A stretch of 23,726 bases of DNA, taken from NCBI GenBank assembly GCA_964195335.1, contig CAXMPC010000191.1, positions 1-23,726 of the forward strand, in the 5' to 3' direction. A program made the position numbers and the translations under genes. Of this stretch, positions 7,462-15,293 are shown piece after piece (the first letter of the stretch is position 1; the number at the start of each line of letters is the position of its first letter). The notes under the pieces are model-generated. The model was not told where the DNA came from. It ran no database searches and saw only the letters and a program-made list of their open reading frames with translations. Source of the stretch: QNFN01 sp964195335 (lineage in GTDB: Bacteria > Pseudomonadota > Gammaproteobacteria > QNFN01).

Positions 7462-7498
7462 TGCAGGAGCGGCGCCTACGCCGCGATCCGACCGTGCC
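7462..7498. repeat. REP/BIME-like unit 5, left half only
   Basis: TGCAGGAGCGGCGCCTACGC followed by CGCGATCCGACCGTGCC repeats the left half of unit 4, about 89 bases downstream of it, with no matching right half. It ends 7 bases before the stop codon of the small membrane-protein gene. Confidence 0.75.
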
Positions 7499-7505
7499 AA
7501 CCGGA

Positions 7506-7751
7506 TCAGGCCGGCCCCGGGGTCTCGCGACCCTTCCTGTTCCGGCACCCCAACAGCCATCCCACCATCCAGGTAGCGACACCTATCGCGAGGGTCGAGC
7601 CGAACAACGACCCACCGAAAACCATCAGCAGACCGAGCCCTACCGGGTTGCCATCTGCGGGGCCGAATTCAGCATAGAGCATGATTGGCGCCACGCTGAG
7701 CACCAGCAGCACGACCGAGATCAGCACCATCCATTTGCCAAACCTGGCCAT
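7506..7751 (-). CDS. Small hydrophobic membrane protein, unknown function
   Basis: 81 residues, not recognised as a named family. One clear membrane segment is at about 7-26 (WMVLISVVLLVLSVAPIML). A second, long hydrophobic stretch at about 37-68 contains GGSLFGSTLAIGVATWMVGW and could be one long or two short helices. The end is short and basic to polar (CRNRKGRETPGPA). I chose ATG 7751 because it shares one base with the rlmKL stop codon (TGATG), which favours translational reinitiation; an upstream ATG at 7769 inside rlmKL would add 6 residues. It is the last gene of the uup-rlmKL unit and ends next to the repeat cluster. Confidence 0.7.
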   Translation of the reverse strand: MARFGKWMVLISVVLLVLSVAPIMLYAEFGPADGNPVGLGLLMVFGGSLFGSTLAIGVATWMVGWLLGCRNRKGRETPGPA

Positions 7752-9925
7752 CAGTTCTGGATTCGCCAACAGCGGTGGATGCGGGCCTGGCGCTTGAAGT
7801 CCTCCGGCACCGTCTGCCGGCTGATCTCCTCGATCTTGAGCCCGGACAGGGCCGCCTGGTCGAGCTTGAAGCGACGGAAATTGGTCGAGAACAGCAACTG
7901 GCCACCCGGGATCAGCAGCGCAGCCGCCGCCAGAAGCAACCGCACGTGGTCACGCTGGATATCGAAATCGGTGTCCAGCCGCTTGGAGTTGGAGAAGGTC
8001 GGTGGGTCGACGAAGATCAGCCCGAACCGACGCCGCTCCCGAGCCGCCTGCGCCAGCCATTCGAGGCAGTCGGCACGCAGCAGTTCGTGTGCCTCGGGAT
8101 CGCAGCCGTTGAGGGCCAGGTTGCTTCGCGCCCACTCCAGGTAGGTGGCCGACAGGTCGATCGAGGTGGTCGCCTCCGCCCCGCCCAGGGCGGCGTGAAT
8201 CGTCGCCGCGCCGGTGTAACAAAAGAGGTTGAGAAAGCGCTTGCCGGCCGCCAGCTGCTGAATGGACAACCGGGTCGGGCGGTGATCGAGGAACAGGCCG
8301 GTGTCGAGGTGGGCGTCGAACTCGACCAGCAGCCGGCAGCCGCCCTCGTTCACCTCGTGGAAACGCGCCTGGGCCGCCTCGCGCTCGTACTGGGCGTCAC
8401 CGCGCTGCGGCGCCCGCAGGCGGTAGGTGACATCATCCGGCGCCAGCTCCAGCAGCTCGGCGACCGCCGCCAGGGCGCTGCGGCGGCGGACCTCGGCCCG
8501 CTCCGGATCAACGCTGGCCGGTGGTGCGTACTCCTGGACGCGTACCCGCAGGCGGTCGCTGCAACGATAGAGGTCGATAGCGAAGGCGTACTCGGGCAGG
8601 TCGGCGTCGTAGAGGCGATAGCAGTCGATCTTCTCGCGCCGCGCCCAGCGCCCGAGCCGACGCAGGTTCTTGCGCAGCCGGTCGGCGAACATTTTCGCTC
8701 CCGGATCGGCTGCCGTGCCCTCTGCGTCGCGCACCGTCGCGGACTTCTCCGCATGAGCCCATTTCGGTGCCTTGGCCGCGACCTCCCAACAGGTAAGAGC
8801 ACAGGGCAGCGCCCCGTTGAACAGCGGATGGGTCGTCGCCGCCTCGGCGCCGAGCCGTCGCGCCAGGCCGGTGTCACCGCTCAGCACCGCCGCCTGCCAG
8901 CCACGGAACCGGGCGCGCAGCGCGCGGCCGAGGTCGGCGTGAATGCGAACCGCGGTGTCGCTGTCGCCGAGCCGTTCGCCGTAGGGCGGGTTGGCCACCA
9001 CCAGCCCGGAGGGCGTCCCGTCGGGCGTCACCGCCTCGACGAGCGGCTGCACGGTGAAACGGATCAGGTCACCGACGCCGGCGGTTGCGGCGGCTTGGCG
9101 CGCCTGCGCCACCACCTTCGGGTCATGGTCGGAGGCGAACAGTGGTGGCACCCTGGAAAGGTCGGGCCGGGTCTGCGCCTCGTCGCGCAGCCGGGTCCAG
9201 ATCTCAGGCTCGTGGCCGAGCCAGCCGAGGAAGCCGAAGTAGTCGCGGTTGAGCCCGGGCGCGATCCCGGCCGCCATCTGCGCCGCTTCGATCGGCAGCG
9301 TACCGGTGCCACAAAGGGGATCGACCAGCGCCCCGCCCCGGGCAGCGACCTCGGGCCAGCCGGCGAGTCGCAGGATGCCGGCGGCAAGGTTCTCTTTCAG
9401 CGGCGCCGGCGCCCCGGACGGACGGTAGCCGCGGCGATGCAGCGCCTCGCCGGAGAGATCGATGCTGAGCACGCCGCGACGCTTCTGCAGCACCAGGTTG
9501 AGTCGCAGCGACGGCTGCACCCGGTCGACCGACGGGCGCCGGCCGTGCAGATCGCGCAGTCGGTCGACGACGGCGTCCTTGACCCGCAGCGCGGCGAAGT
9601 GGCTGTGGGTGATCGGTGAGCCGCTGAGCGTAGCGTTGACCGCCAGGGTGCCGTCCGGATCGAGGTGCTCTTCCCACGGCAGCTCGCGCACCGCGGCGTA
9701 GAGGGCGTCCCCGTCGGCCACTGGGAAACGCGCCAGGTTCAGCAGCACGCGACTGGCGACTCGCGACCAGAGACAGGCACGGTAGGCCAGCTCGAGATCG
9801 CCGTCGAAGGCGACCCCGGCACGCACGGCATGCACCCGCTCGGCGCCGAGCTCGCGCAGCTCGTCGGCCAGCACCGACTCAAGACCGCGCGGCGTGGTGG
9901 CGAACAGCGCCAGTGGTTCAGTCAT
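7751..9925 (-). CDS. rlmL: Bifunctional 23S rRNA methyltransferase RlmKL
   Basis: Fused enzyme that makes m2G2445 (RlmL half) and m7G2069 (RlmK half) in 23S rRNA. 724 residues against 702 in E. coli. An N-terminal THUMP region (about 45-155, LRLNLVLQKRRGVLSIDLSG) leads to the RlmL methyltransferase with the SAM-binding DPLCGTGTLPIEAA (202-215) and catalytic NPPYGERL (312-319). After a linker near 385-415, the RlmK half has NLFCYTGAATIHAA (566-579) and VDPPTFSNS (639-647). Its start overlaps the end of uup by 8 bases, and its stop overlaps the next small gene by one base, so the three genes are probably one transcript. The gene is also known as rlmKL. Confidence 0.96.
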   Translation of the reverse strand: MTEPLALFATTPRGLESVLADELRELGAERVHAVRAGVAFDGDLELAYRACLWSRVASRVLLNLARFPVADGDALYAAVRELPWEEHLDPDGTLAVNATLSGSPITHSHFAALRVKDAVVDRLRDLHGRRPSVDRVQPSLRLNLVLQKRRGVLSIDLSGEALHRRGYRPSGAPAPLKENLAAGILRLAGWPEVAARGGALVDPLCGTGTLPIEAAQMAAGIAPGLNRDYFGFLGWLGHEPEIWTRLRDEAQTRPDLSRVPPLFASDHDPKVVAQARQAAATAGVGDLIRFTVQPLVEAVTPDGTPSGLVVANPPYGERLGDSDTAVRIHADLGRALRARFRGWQAAVLSGDTGLARRLGAEAATTHPLFNGALPCALTCWEVAAKAPKWAHAEKSATVRDAEGTAADPGAKMFADRLRKNLRRLGRWARREKIDCYRLYDADLPEYAFAIDLYRCSDRLRVRVQEYAPPASVDPERAEVRRRSALAAVAELLELAPDDVTYRLRAPQRGDAQYEREAAQARFHEVNEGGCRLLVEFDAHLDTGLFLDHRPTRLSIQQLAAGKRFLNLFCYTGAATIHAALGGAEATTSIDLSATYLEWARSNLALNGCDPEAHELLRADCLEWLAQAARERRRFGLIFVDPPTFSNSKRLDTDFDIQRDHVRLLLAAAALLIPGGQLLFSTNFRRFKLDQAALSGLKIEEISRQTVPEDFKRQARIHRCWRIQN

Positions 9926-11798
9926 CGCCGGTCTCCAGTGTTTCCCAGCGGGTGTAGGCCGCGGCCAGTTCGGTCTCGACCGTGCGCAGCCGGGCGGTCA
10001 GGTCGCGTGCACCGTCGCCACCGTCACGGTAATGGTCAGGATCGGCGAGTGCCGCATGCAACTCAGCCTGTTCGGTCTCGAACGCCTCGATCCGTGCCGG
10101 CAGTTGAGCCAGCTCGCGCTGCTCACGGTAGCCGAGCTTGCGCATTGCCGGCTTCGCTCGCGGCTTGGCCGCCCGTGCCGGCTTCGCTTCCGCTGCCGAC
10201 ACGGCCAGGCGTTGGCGCAGCCAGTCACTGTAGCCGCCGACGTACTCGGCCACCCGTCCTGCCCCCTCGAACACCAGCGTCGAGGTGACGACGTTGTCGA
10301 TGAAGGCGCGATCGTGGCTGACCAGCAGCAGCGTGCCGCGGTAGTCGAGCAGCAGTTCCTCGAGCAGTTCGAGGGTCTCGATGTCGAGGTCGTTGGTTGG
10401 CTCGTCCATCACCAGCAGGTTGCTCGGCCGGCAGAACAGCCGTGCCAGCAGGCCGCGCGAGCGCTCACCTCCGGAAAGGGTGCGCAGCGGGGCGCGCGTC
10501 TGTGCCGGAGTGAACAGGAAATCCTGCAGGTAGCTGATGCAGTGACGCTCACGACCGTTGACGGTGACGAAGTCACGCCCCTGTCCGACCAGGTCGACCA
10601 GGTTGCGTTCATCATCGAGCGGTTCGCGGTGCTGGTCGAAGTAGGCAACCTCGAGACCGGTGCCGTGGCGCACCTGGCCCTGTTGTGGCTCGAGATCACC
10701 GAGCAGCAGCTTGAGCAATGTCGACTTGCCGATGCCGTTGGGACCGACGATACCGACCCGGTCGCCCTGCTGGATGGTGGTCTCGAGACCGTCGACAATC
10801 GGTTGCGCGCCGTAACCGTAGCGCAGGCCCGCCACCTCGATGACACGCTTTCCTGACGGCGCCGCCTGGTCTGCGGCGAGCTTGACCGTGCCGACCTTGG
10901 CACGACGCTCGAGGCGCTCCTCGCGCAGCGCCTCGAGCGCCCGTACCCGCCCCTCGTTGCGCGTGCGTCGCGCCTTGATGCCCTGGCGGATCCAGGTCTC
11001 CTCGCGGGCCAGTTTCTTGTCGAACTCCGCCTCCGCCCGGGTCGCGGTCGCCTGCTCCTCGGCACGACGACGGCGGTAGGTGGCGTAGTCGCCGGGATAG
11101 CTGGTGAGGATGCCGCGGTCGAGTTCGACGATGCGCGTTGCCAATCGCTGCAGGAAGGTGCGGTCATGGGTGACGAACAGCAACGCGCCAGCGAAGCCGG
11201 CGAGAAAGCCTTCGAGCCAGTCGATAGACGGCAGATCGAGGTGGTTGGTCGGTTCGTCGAGCAGCAGCAGGTCCGGTGCGACCACCAGGGCCCGCGCCAG
11301 CAGCGCCCGCCGGCGGGCGCCACCCGAGAGCGTGGAAAAGGGCGCATCGGCCGGCAGGCCGAGACGCGATACCGCGGTCTCGACCCGTTGCCGCAGGTCC
11401 CAGCCGCCAGCCGCCTCGAGGCGGTGTTGCGCCTCGGCCAGGCGGGCGAGACCGTCCGCGTCGTCGTGACCCTCGATGGCGTGGCTCAGGCGATGGAACT
11501 CAGCCAGCAGCGAGCCGATGTCACCGAGGCCGGCGGCGACGACGTCGAACGTGGTGCCATCAGCAGCAAGCCCGGTGGCCTCCTGTTCCAGGTAGCCGAT
11601 GCGCAGCCCGGGGCGGCGCACGAGCTCGCCCCGGTCGGGCGCGTGTTCGCCGGCGACCAGGCGCAACAACGTCGACTTGCCGGCCCCGTTACGGCCGACC
11701 AGGCAGACCCGCTCGCCGGCGTCGATCGCCAGGCTGGCGCCATCCAGCAACGCCTGGTCGGCGAGGTCGAAACCGACTTCGCGCAGGGTCAGGAGCAT
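9918..11798 (-). CDS. uup: ABC-F family ATPase Uup
   Basis: Soluble ABC-F protein with two ATPase domains and no membrane part. In E. coli Uup affects transposon precise excision and ribosome function. 626 residues. Domain 1 has Walker A GRNGAGKST (35-43), signature LSGGARRR (157-164) and Walker B LLLLDEPTNHLD (177-188). A charged interdomain linker (about 245-310) follows. Domain 2 has GPNGIGKST (352-360), LSGGERSR (441-448) and LLVMDEPTNDLD (461-472). The C-terminal ~80 residues (from KLGYREQRELAQL) form the predicted coiled coil that separates Uup from other ABC-F members. The frame runs 35 codons further upstream, but MLLTLREVGFD at 11798, preceded by an AGG-rich leader, is the family start. 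Divergent from ubiD. Confidence 0.95.
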   Translation of the reverse strand: MLLTLREVGFDLADQALLDGASLAIDAGERVCLVGRNGAGKSTLLRLVAGEHAPDRGELVRRPGLRIGYLEQEATGLAADGTTFDVVAAGLGDIGSLLAEFHRLSHAIEGHDDADGLARLAEAQHRLEAAGGWDLRQRVETAVSRLGLPADAPFSTLSGGARRRALLARALVVAPDLLLLDEPTNHLDLPSIDWLEGFLAGFAGALLFVTHDRTFLQRLATRIVELDRGILTSYPGDYATYRRRRAEEQATATRAEAEFDKKLAREETWIRQGIKARRTRNEGRVRALEALREERLERRAKVGTVKLAADQAAPSGKRVIEVAGLRYGYGAQPIVDGLETTIQQGDRVGIVGPNGIGKSTLLKLLLGDLEPQQGQVRHGTGLEVAYFDQHREPLDDERNLVDLVGQGRDFVTVNGRERHCISYLQDFLFTPAQTRAPLRTLSGGERSRGLLARLFCRPSNLLVMDEPTNDLDIETLELLEELLLDYRGTLLLVSHDRAFIDNVVTSTLVFEGAGRVAEYVGGYSDWLRQRLAVSAAEAKPARAAKPRAKPAMRKLGYREQRELAQLPARIEAFETEQAELHAALADPDHYRDGGDGARDLTARLRTVETELAAAYTRWETLETGDD

Positions 11799-11839
11799 GG
11801 CGGCGGTGACGGGGCGGTGGAAGACCCCGCGCCGACGGG

Positions 11840-11869
11840 ATGACGGGGTCGCGGCGCTTGGGACATACT
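11840..11869 (+). promoter_or_regulatory. Possible ubiD promoter
   Basis: ATGACG (11840-11845) and CATACT (11864-11869) are separated by 18 bases in the 143-base uup/ubiD divergent spacer, about 73 bases before the ubiD ATG. Each is a moderate match to the sigma70 hexamers. Prediction by eye. Confidence 0.33.
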
Positions 11870-11941
11870 GACGGGGCTCGGTCGCGGGCGGGCATTGTCG
11901 CACCGCCCCGAACGCCGGGCAATCGAGGCCCGGACCCCACG

Positions 11942-13438
11942 ATGGCGAACCCCAAGTACCAGGACCTGCGCGAATTCATCGCCTTGCTCGAGAAGCGCGG
12001 CGAGTTGAAGCGGATCGACCTGGAGATCGATCCGCACCTGGAGATGACCGAAATCTGCGACCGCACGCTGCGTGGTGCCGGGCCGGCCCTGCTGTTCCAG
12101 CGGCCGACCGGCCACACCATGCCGTTGCTGACCAACCTGTTTGGCACCCCGGAACGGGTCGCTCTCGGCATGGGCGAGGAGTCCACCGCGGCACTGCGCG
12201 AAGTCGGCCGGACGCTGGCCTACCTGAAGGAACCGGAGCCCCCCACCGGGCTGCGCGATGCCGTAGACAAGCTGCCGGTGGTCAAGCAGGTGCTGAACAT
12301 GCAGCCGAAAATCGTCGGCCGCGCGCCCTGCCGCGAGCAGGTGTTCGAGGGCCCGGACGTCGACCTCGGCACGCTGCCGATCATGACCTGCTGGCCCGAT
12401 GACGCCGGACCGCTGATCACCTGGCCGCTGGTTGTCACCCGCGGCCCGGAGCGCAAGCGCCAGAACCTGGGCATCTACCGGCAACAGGTGATCGGCAAGA
12501 ACAAGGTGATCATGCGCTGGCTCGCCCACCGTGGTGGCGCCCTCGACTTCCATGACTGGAAAAAGCAGCGCCCGGGTGAACCGTTCCCGATCGCCGTGGC
12601 GCTGGGTGCCGACCCGGCAACCATCCTCGGTGCCGTGACACCGGTGCCGGACACGCTGTCGGAATACGCCTTCGCCGGGCTGCTGCGAGGTACCAAGACC
12701 GAGGTCACCGCCGCCTGCGATGGCTGGCTGCAGGTGCCGGCCCGGGCCGAAATCGTGCTCGAGGGGCATATCGATCCGGAAGAGACCGCGGCCGAGGGGC
12801 CGTTCGGCGACCACACCGGCTACTACAACGAAGTCGACCACTTCCCGGTCTTCACCGTCGACCGCCTGACCCACCGCAACGACCCGATCTACCACAGCAC
12901 CTACACCGGCCGGCCGCCGGACGAACCGGCCGTGCTCGGCGTGGCGCTGAACGAGGTGTTCATCCCGCTGCTGCAGCGGCAGTTCCCGGAGATCGTCGAC
13001 TTCTACCTACCGCCCGAGGGCTGCTCTTACCGGCTGGCCATCGTCAGCATACGCAAGCAGTTCCCCGGTCACGCCAAGCGCGTGCTGTTCGGCGTCTGGT
13101 CGTTCTTGCGCCAATTCATGTACACCAAGTTCGTCATCGTCACCGACGACGACATCGACATCCGCGACTGGAAGGACGTGATCTGGGCGATGACCACGCG
13201 CATGGACCCGGTACGCGACACCACCCTGATCGAGAACACACCGATTGACTACCTCGACTTCGCCTCCCCGGTCGCCGGCCTCGGCGGCAAGATGGGCCTG
13301 GATGCCACCTCCAAGTGGCCCGGTGAAACGAACCGCGAATGGGGCCGCCCGATCCGCATGGACGACGCCGTGCGTGAACGCGTCGACGCCCTGTGGGACG
13401 ACCTCGACATCCTCGCCGGCGACGGCGGACGCGACTGA
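11942..13438 (+). CDS. ubiD: 4-hydroxy-3-polyprenylbenzoate decarboxylase UbiD
   Basis: Decarboxylates 3-polyprenyl-4-hydroxybenzoate in ubiquinone synthesis using prenylated FMN made by UbiX. 498 residues, as in E. coli (497). Seen: the conserved opening KYQDLREFIALLEKRGELKR, LGIYRQQVIGKNKVIMRW, the segment with HRGGALDFHDW, and the family hallmark EGPFGDHTGYY (285-295) after IVLEGHIDPEE, the region carrying the catalytic acidic residues. The open frame extends upstream, but homology sets the ATG at 11942; the purine run before it (GAGG) is far from the ATG and weak. It is followed on the same strand by a ParA-type gene and a flavin-type reductase gene; in E. coli ubiD is followed by the flavin reductase gene fre. 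Confidence 0.96.
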   Translation: MANPKYQDLREFIALLEKRGELKRIDLEIDPHLEMTEICDRTLRGAGPALLFQRPTGHTMPLLTNLFGTPERVALGMGEESTAALREVGRTLAYLKEPEPPTGLRDAVDKLPVVKQVLNMQPKIVGRAPCREQVFEGPDVDLGTLPIMTCWPDDAGPLITWPLVVTRGPERKRQNLGIYRQQVIGKNKVIMRWLAHRGGALDFHDWKKQRPGEPFPIAVALGADPATILGAVTPVPDTLSEYAFAGLLRGTKTEVTAACDGWLQVPARAEIVLEGHIDPEETAAEGPFGDHTGYYNEVDHFPVFTVDRLTHRNDPIYHSTYTGRPPDEPAVLGVALNEVFIPLLQRQFPEIVDFYLPPEGCSYRLAIVSIRKQFPGHAKRVLFGVWSFLRQFMYTKFVIVTDDDIDIRDWKDVIWAMTTRMDPVRDTTLIENTPIDYLDFASPVAGLGGKMGLDATSKWPGETNREWGRPIRMDDAVRERVDALWDDLDILAGDGGRD

Positions 13439-13452
13439 AGCCGACCGCGGGC

Positions 13453-13458
13453 TATACT
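13453..13458 (+). promoter_or_regulatory. Possible -10 element for the parA-like gene
   Basis: TATACT lies 15 bases after the ubiD stop codon and 37 bases before the next start codon. No -35 match is visible at 16-18 bases upstream, so support is limited to the hexamer and its location. Confidence 0.3.
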
Positions 13459-13495
13459 GGCCGGCGACGCCGCAGCACAGAGTCAGGGACGCACG

Positions 13496-14149
13496 ATGCG
13501 CAGGATCATGGTCGTCAACCCGAAGGGCGGTTGCGGCAAGACCACGTTGGCCACCAATCTCGCCGGGACCTACGCCAGCCAGGGCGCCAGGGTGGTGCTG
13601 GCCGACTACGACCCGCAGGCCTCGAGCCTCGCCTGGCTGTCGGCACGCCCGGCTGACCGCGCCCCGATCACCGGCATTCCGGCCGTTCCCGGCGAAGAAC
13701 CGAAACTGCCACGCAGCTGCGAAGTCCTGGTGATCGACGCCCCGGCCGGGGTCAGCGGCAAGCCGCTCAGGCAACTGGCGAAGACGGCACAGACCGTGCT
13801 GGTGCCGGTACTGCCATCACCGATCGACATCCGGGCCGCGGCGCGTTTCCTCAACGAACTGCTGACCCTCGGCCGCGTCACCAAGGATCGCCTGCGCGTC
13901 GGGGTAGTCGCCAACCGGGTGCGCGCACAGACCCTGATCTACCAGACCCTCGACCACTTCCTGCATTCGCTCGAGGTGCCGTACATAACCAGCCTGCGTG
14001 ACACCCAGAACTATATCCGTGCCGCCGATCGTGGCCTGAGCATCGCCGAGATGGCGCCGTTCATGGTCGCCTACGACCGCGTGCAGTGGGGGCCGCTGCT
14101 CAGCTGGCTCGACAGCGCCGCCAGCCGGCCGCCACGCAGGAAAGGCTGA
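13496..14149 (+). CDS. ParA/MinD-type partitioning ATPase (orphan)
   Basis: 217-residue P-loop ATPase of the ParA family. The deviant Walker A motif is NPKGGCGKTT (8-17), with the signature Lys (K10) that marks dimer-forming, DNA- or membrane-positioning members, plus K15. Walker A' is DYDPQASS (37-44) and Walker B is VLVIDAPAG (77-85). The end is basic (RPPRRKG). There is no N-terminal DNA-binding domain of the plasmid ParA type and no parB, minE, mcdB or chemotaxis gene in the window, so the cargo is unknown. Proteins of this class position chromosomes, plasmids, carboxysomes or chemosensory arrays; nothing here decides between them. It lies between ubiD (57-base gap) and a reductase gene (89-base gap). 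Confidence 0.9.
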   Translation: MRRIMVVNPKGGCGKTTLATNLAGTYASQGARVVLADYDPQASSLAWLSARPADRAPITGIPAVPGEEPKLPRSCEVLVIDAPAGVSGKPLRQLAKTAQTVLVPVLPSPIDIRAAARFLNELLTLGRVTKDRLRVGVVANRVRAQTLIYQTLDHFLHSLEVPYITSLRDTQNYIRAADRGLSIAEMAPFMVAYDRVQWGPLLSWLDSAASRPPRRKG

Positions 14150-14238
14150 ACCGCGGTACCGGGACCGACTGACCTGGGGCAATGCCCCGCCCGCACCGTT
14201 TTCCTAGAGTGGCCTCACCGAACACCCGAGAATCCCTC

Positions 14239-15261
14239 ATGCCCTACACCATCCGGGTCGAGCCGAGCGGCCACCGCTTCGAGGCCACGCCCGAGGAGAG
14301 CCTGCTCGCCGCCGCCCAGCGCCAGGGACTGATCCTCCCCTACGGCTGCCGCAATGGCGCCTGCGGCACCTGCAAGGGCAAAGTGGTCTCGGGTCGCACC
14401 GCCTACCCGGGCGAGACGCCCGGGGGGATCGAACCCAGCGATTCGGAAGACGGCTTCGCCCTGTTCTGCCAAGCGCGTGCGTGCAGCGACCTGACCATCG
14501 AGGTTGGCGAAATCCAGGAGGCCGGGGAGTTGCGGTCACAGCGCCTGGCGGTGCGCGTGCAGACGCTCGAGCGGCTGGCTCACGACGTGATGCGGTTGTC
14601 GCTGCAGTTGCCGCGTGATCGGCGTCTGCAGTTTGTCGCCGGACAGTACATCGAAATCATCACCCGCGAAGGTCAGCACCGCGCCTTCTCGCTGGCCAAC
14701 GCCCCGCACAATGACGGCGCACTGGAGTTGCACGCGCGCTACGTCGCCGGTGGCGACTTCACCGAGTATGTCTTTGACGGCATGCATGTGGGCGAGGTGC
14801 TGCAGATCGAGGGGCCTCATGGCCGCTTCACGCTGCACGAGGAGTCCCCGAACCCGGTCGTGCTGGTCGCCGGCGGCACCGGGTTCGCGCCGATCAAGGG
14901 CCTGCTCGAACACGCCTTCCACCTCGGCATCGAACGGCCGCTGCATTTGTACTGGGGGGTGCGGGCGGAACGCGATCTCTACCTGGCGACGCTGCCCGAG
15001 GCGTGGAGCGAGGCGCACCCGAACTTCCGCTTCACCCCGGTGCTGTCGGAACCGCAGCCCGAGGACAGCTGGCAGGGACGCACCGGCATGGTCCATGACG
15101 CGGTCGCCGCCGACCACTCCGACACCTCGGGCCTGGATATCTATGCCGCCGGTCCGCCGGTGATGGTGGGTGCCCTGCGAGACGCCGTGGTCGCTCTCGG
15201 CCTGCCGCAGACACGCTTCTACAGCGATCCGTTCGAGTGGGGCGCGCCGAAGGGGAAGTAG
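14239..15261 (+). CDS. 2Fe-2S/FAD/NAD(P)H oxidoreductase (CDP-6-deoxy-delta-3,4-glucoseen reductase-like)
   Basis: 340-residue electron-transfer protein with a plant-type ferredoxin domain at the N-terminus: C37, C42, C45 and C77 (YGCRNGACGTCKG and LFCQARAC). An FAD-binding beta barrel follows with RAFSLANAP (148-156), in place of the RxYS motif, then an NAD(P)H-binding domain with VLVAGGTGFAPIKG (208-221) and a terminal FYSDPFEW. Genomes usually label this family CDP-6-deoxy-delta-3,4-glucoseen reductase or AscD after the ascarylose enzyme, but no sugar-biosynthesis gene is nearby. Its place after ubiD recalls E. coli ubiD-fre, so a flavin reductase or ubiquinone-related role is possible (inference). 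ATG 14239 is chosen over an upstream in-frame ATG at 14182 because the ferredoxin fold begins directly with YTIRVEPSG. Confidence 0.88.
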   Translation: MPYTIRVEPSGHRFEATPEESLLAAAQRQGLILPYGCRNGACGTCKGKVVSGRTAYPGETPGGIEPSDSEDGFALFCQARACSDLTIEVGEIQEAGELRSQRLAVRVQTLERLAHDVMRLSLQLPRDRRLQFVAGQYIEIITREGQHRAFSLANAPHNDGALELHARYVAGGDFTEYVFDGMHVGEVLQIEGPHGRFTLHEESPNPVVLVAGGTGFAPIKGLLEHAFHLGIERPLHLYWGVRAERDLYLATLPEAWSEAHPNFRFTPVLSEPQPEDSWQGRTGMVHDAVAADHSDTSGLDIYAAGPPVMVGALRDAVVALGLPQTRFYSDPFEWGAPKGK

Positions 15262-15277
15262 ACCCGCCACCCGGGTC
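15261..15277. terminator. Possible shared terminator between converging genes
   Basis: GACCCG and CGGGTC form a 6-base stem with a 5-base loop right at the end of the reductase gene, followed on the plus strand by CGTTTGG. It lies in the 32-base gap between the reductase and hemY, which converge. Stem and T run are short, so this is tentative. Confidence 0.4.
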
Positions 15278-15293
15278 CGTTTGGTATTGCGGG

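Noticed and set aside
5241..7498. CRISPR array or composite transposon suggested by repeated blocks
   Set aside because: Units are palindromic pairs with irregular spacing and no unique equal-length spacers. The genes between the clusters are housekeeping genes, and no transposase or target duplication is seen.
7775..9619. 614-codon plus-strand open frame
   Set aside because: Complete antisense shadow of rlmKL; low-complexity, Gln/Arg/Gly-rich translation.
11789..12895. 368-codon minus-strand open frame opposite ubiD
   Set aside because: ubiD is certain from EGPFGDHTGYY and its length; the antisense frame has no homology I recognise.
14176..14188. Short hairpin GGGGC-AAT-GCCCC after the parA-like gene
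   Set aside because: 5-base stem with a 3-base loop and no adjacent T run; too weak to call a terminator, and the next gene is on the same strand.
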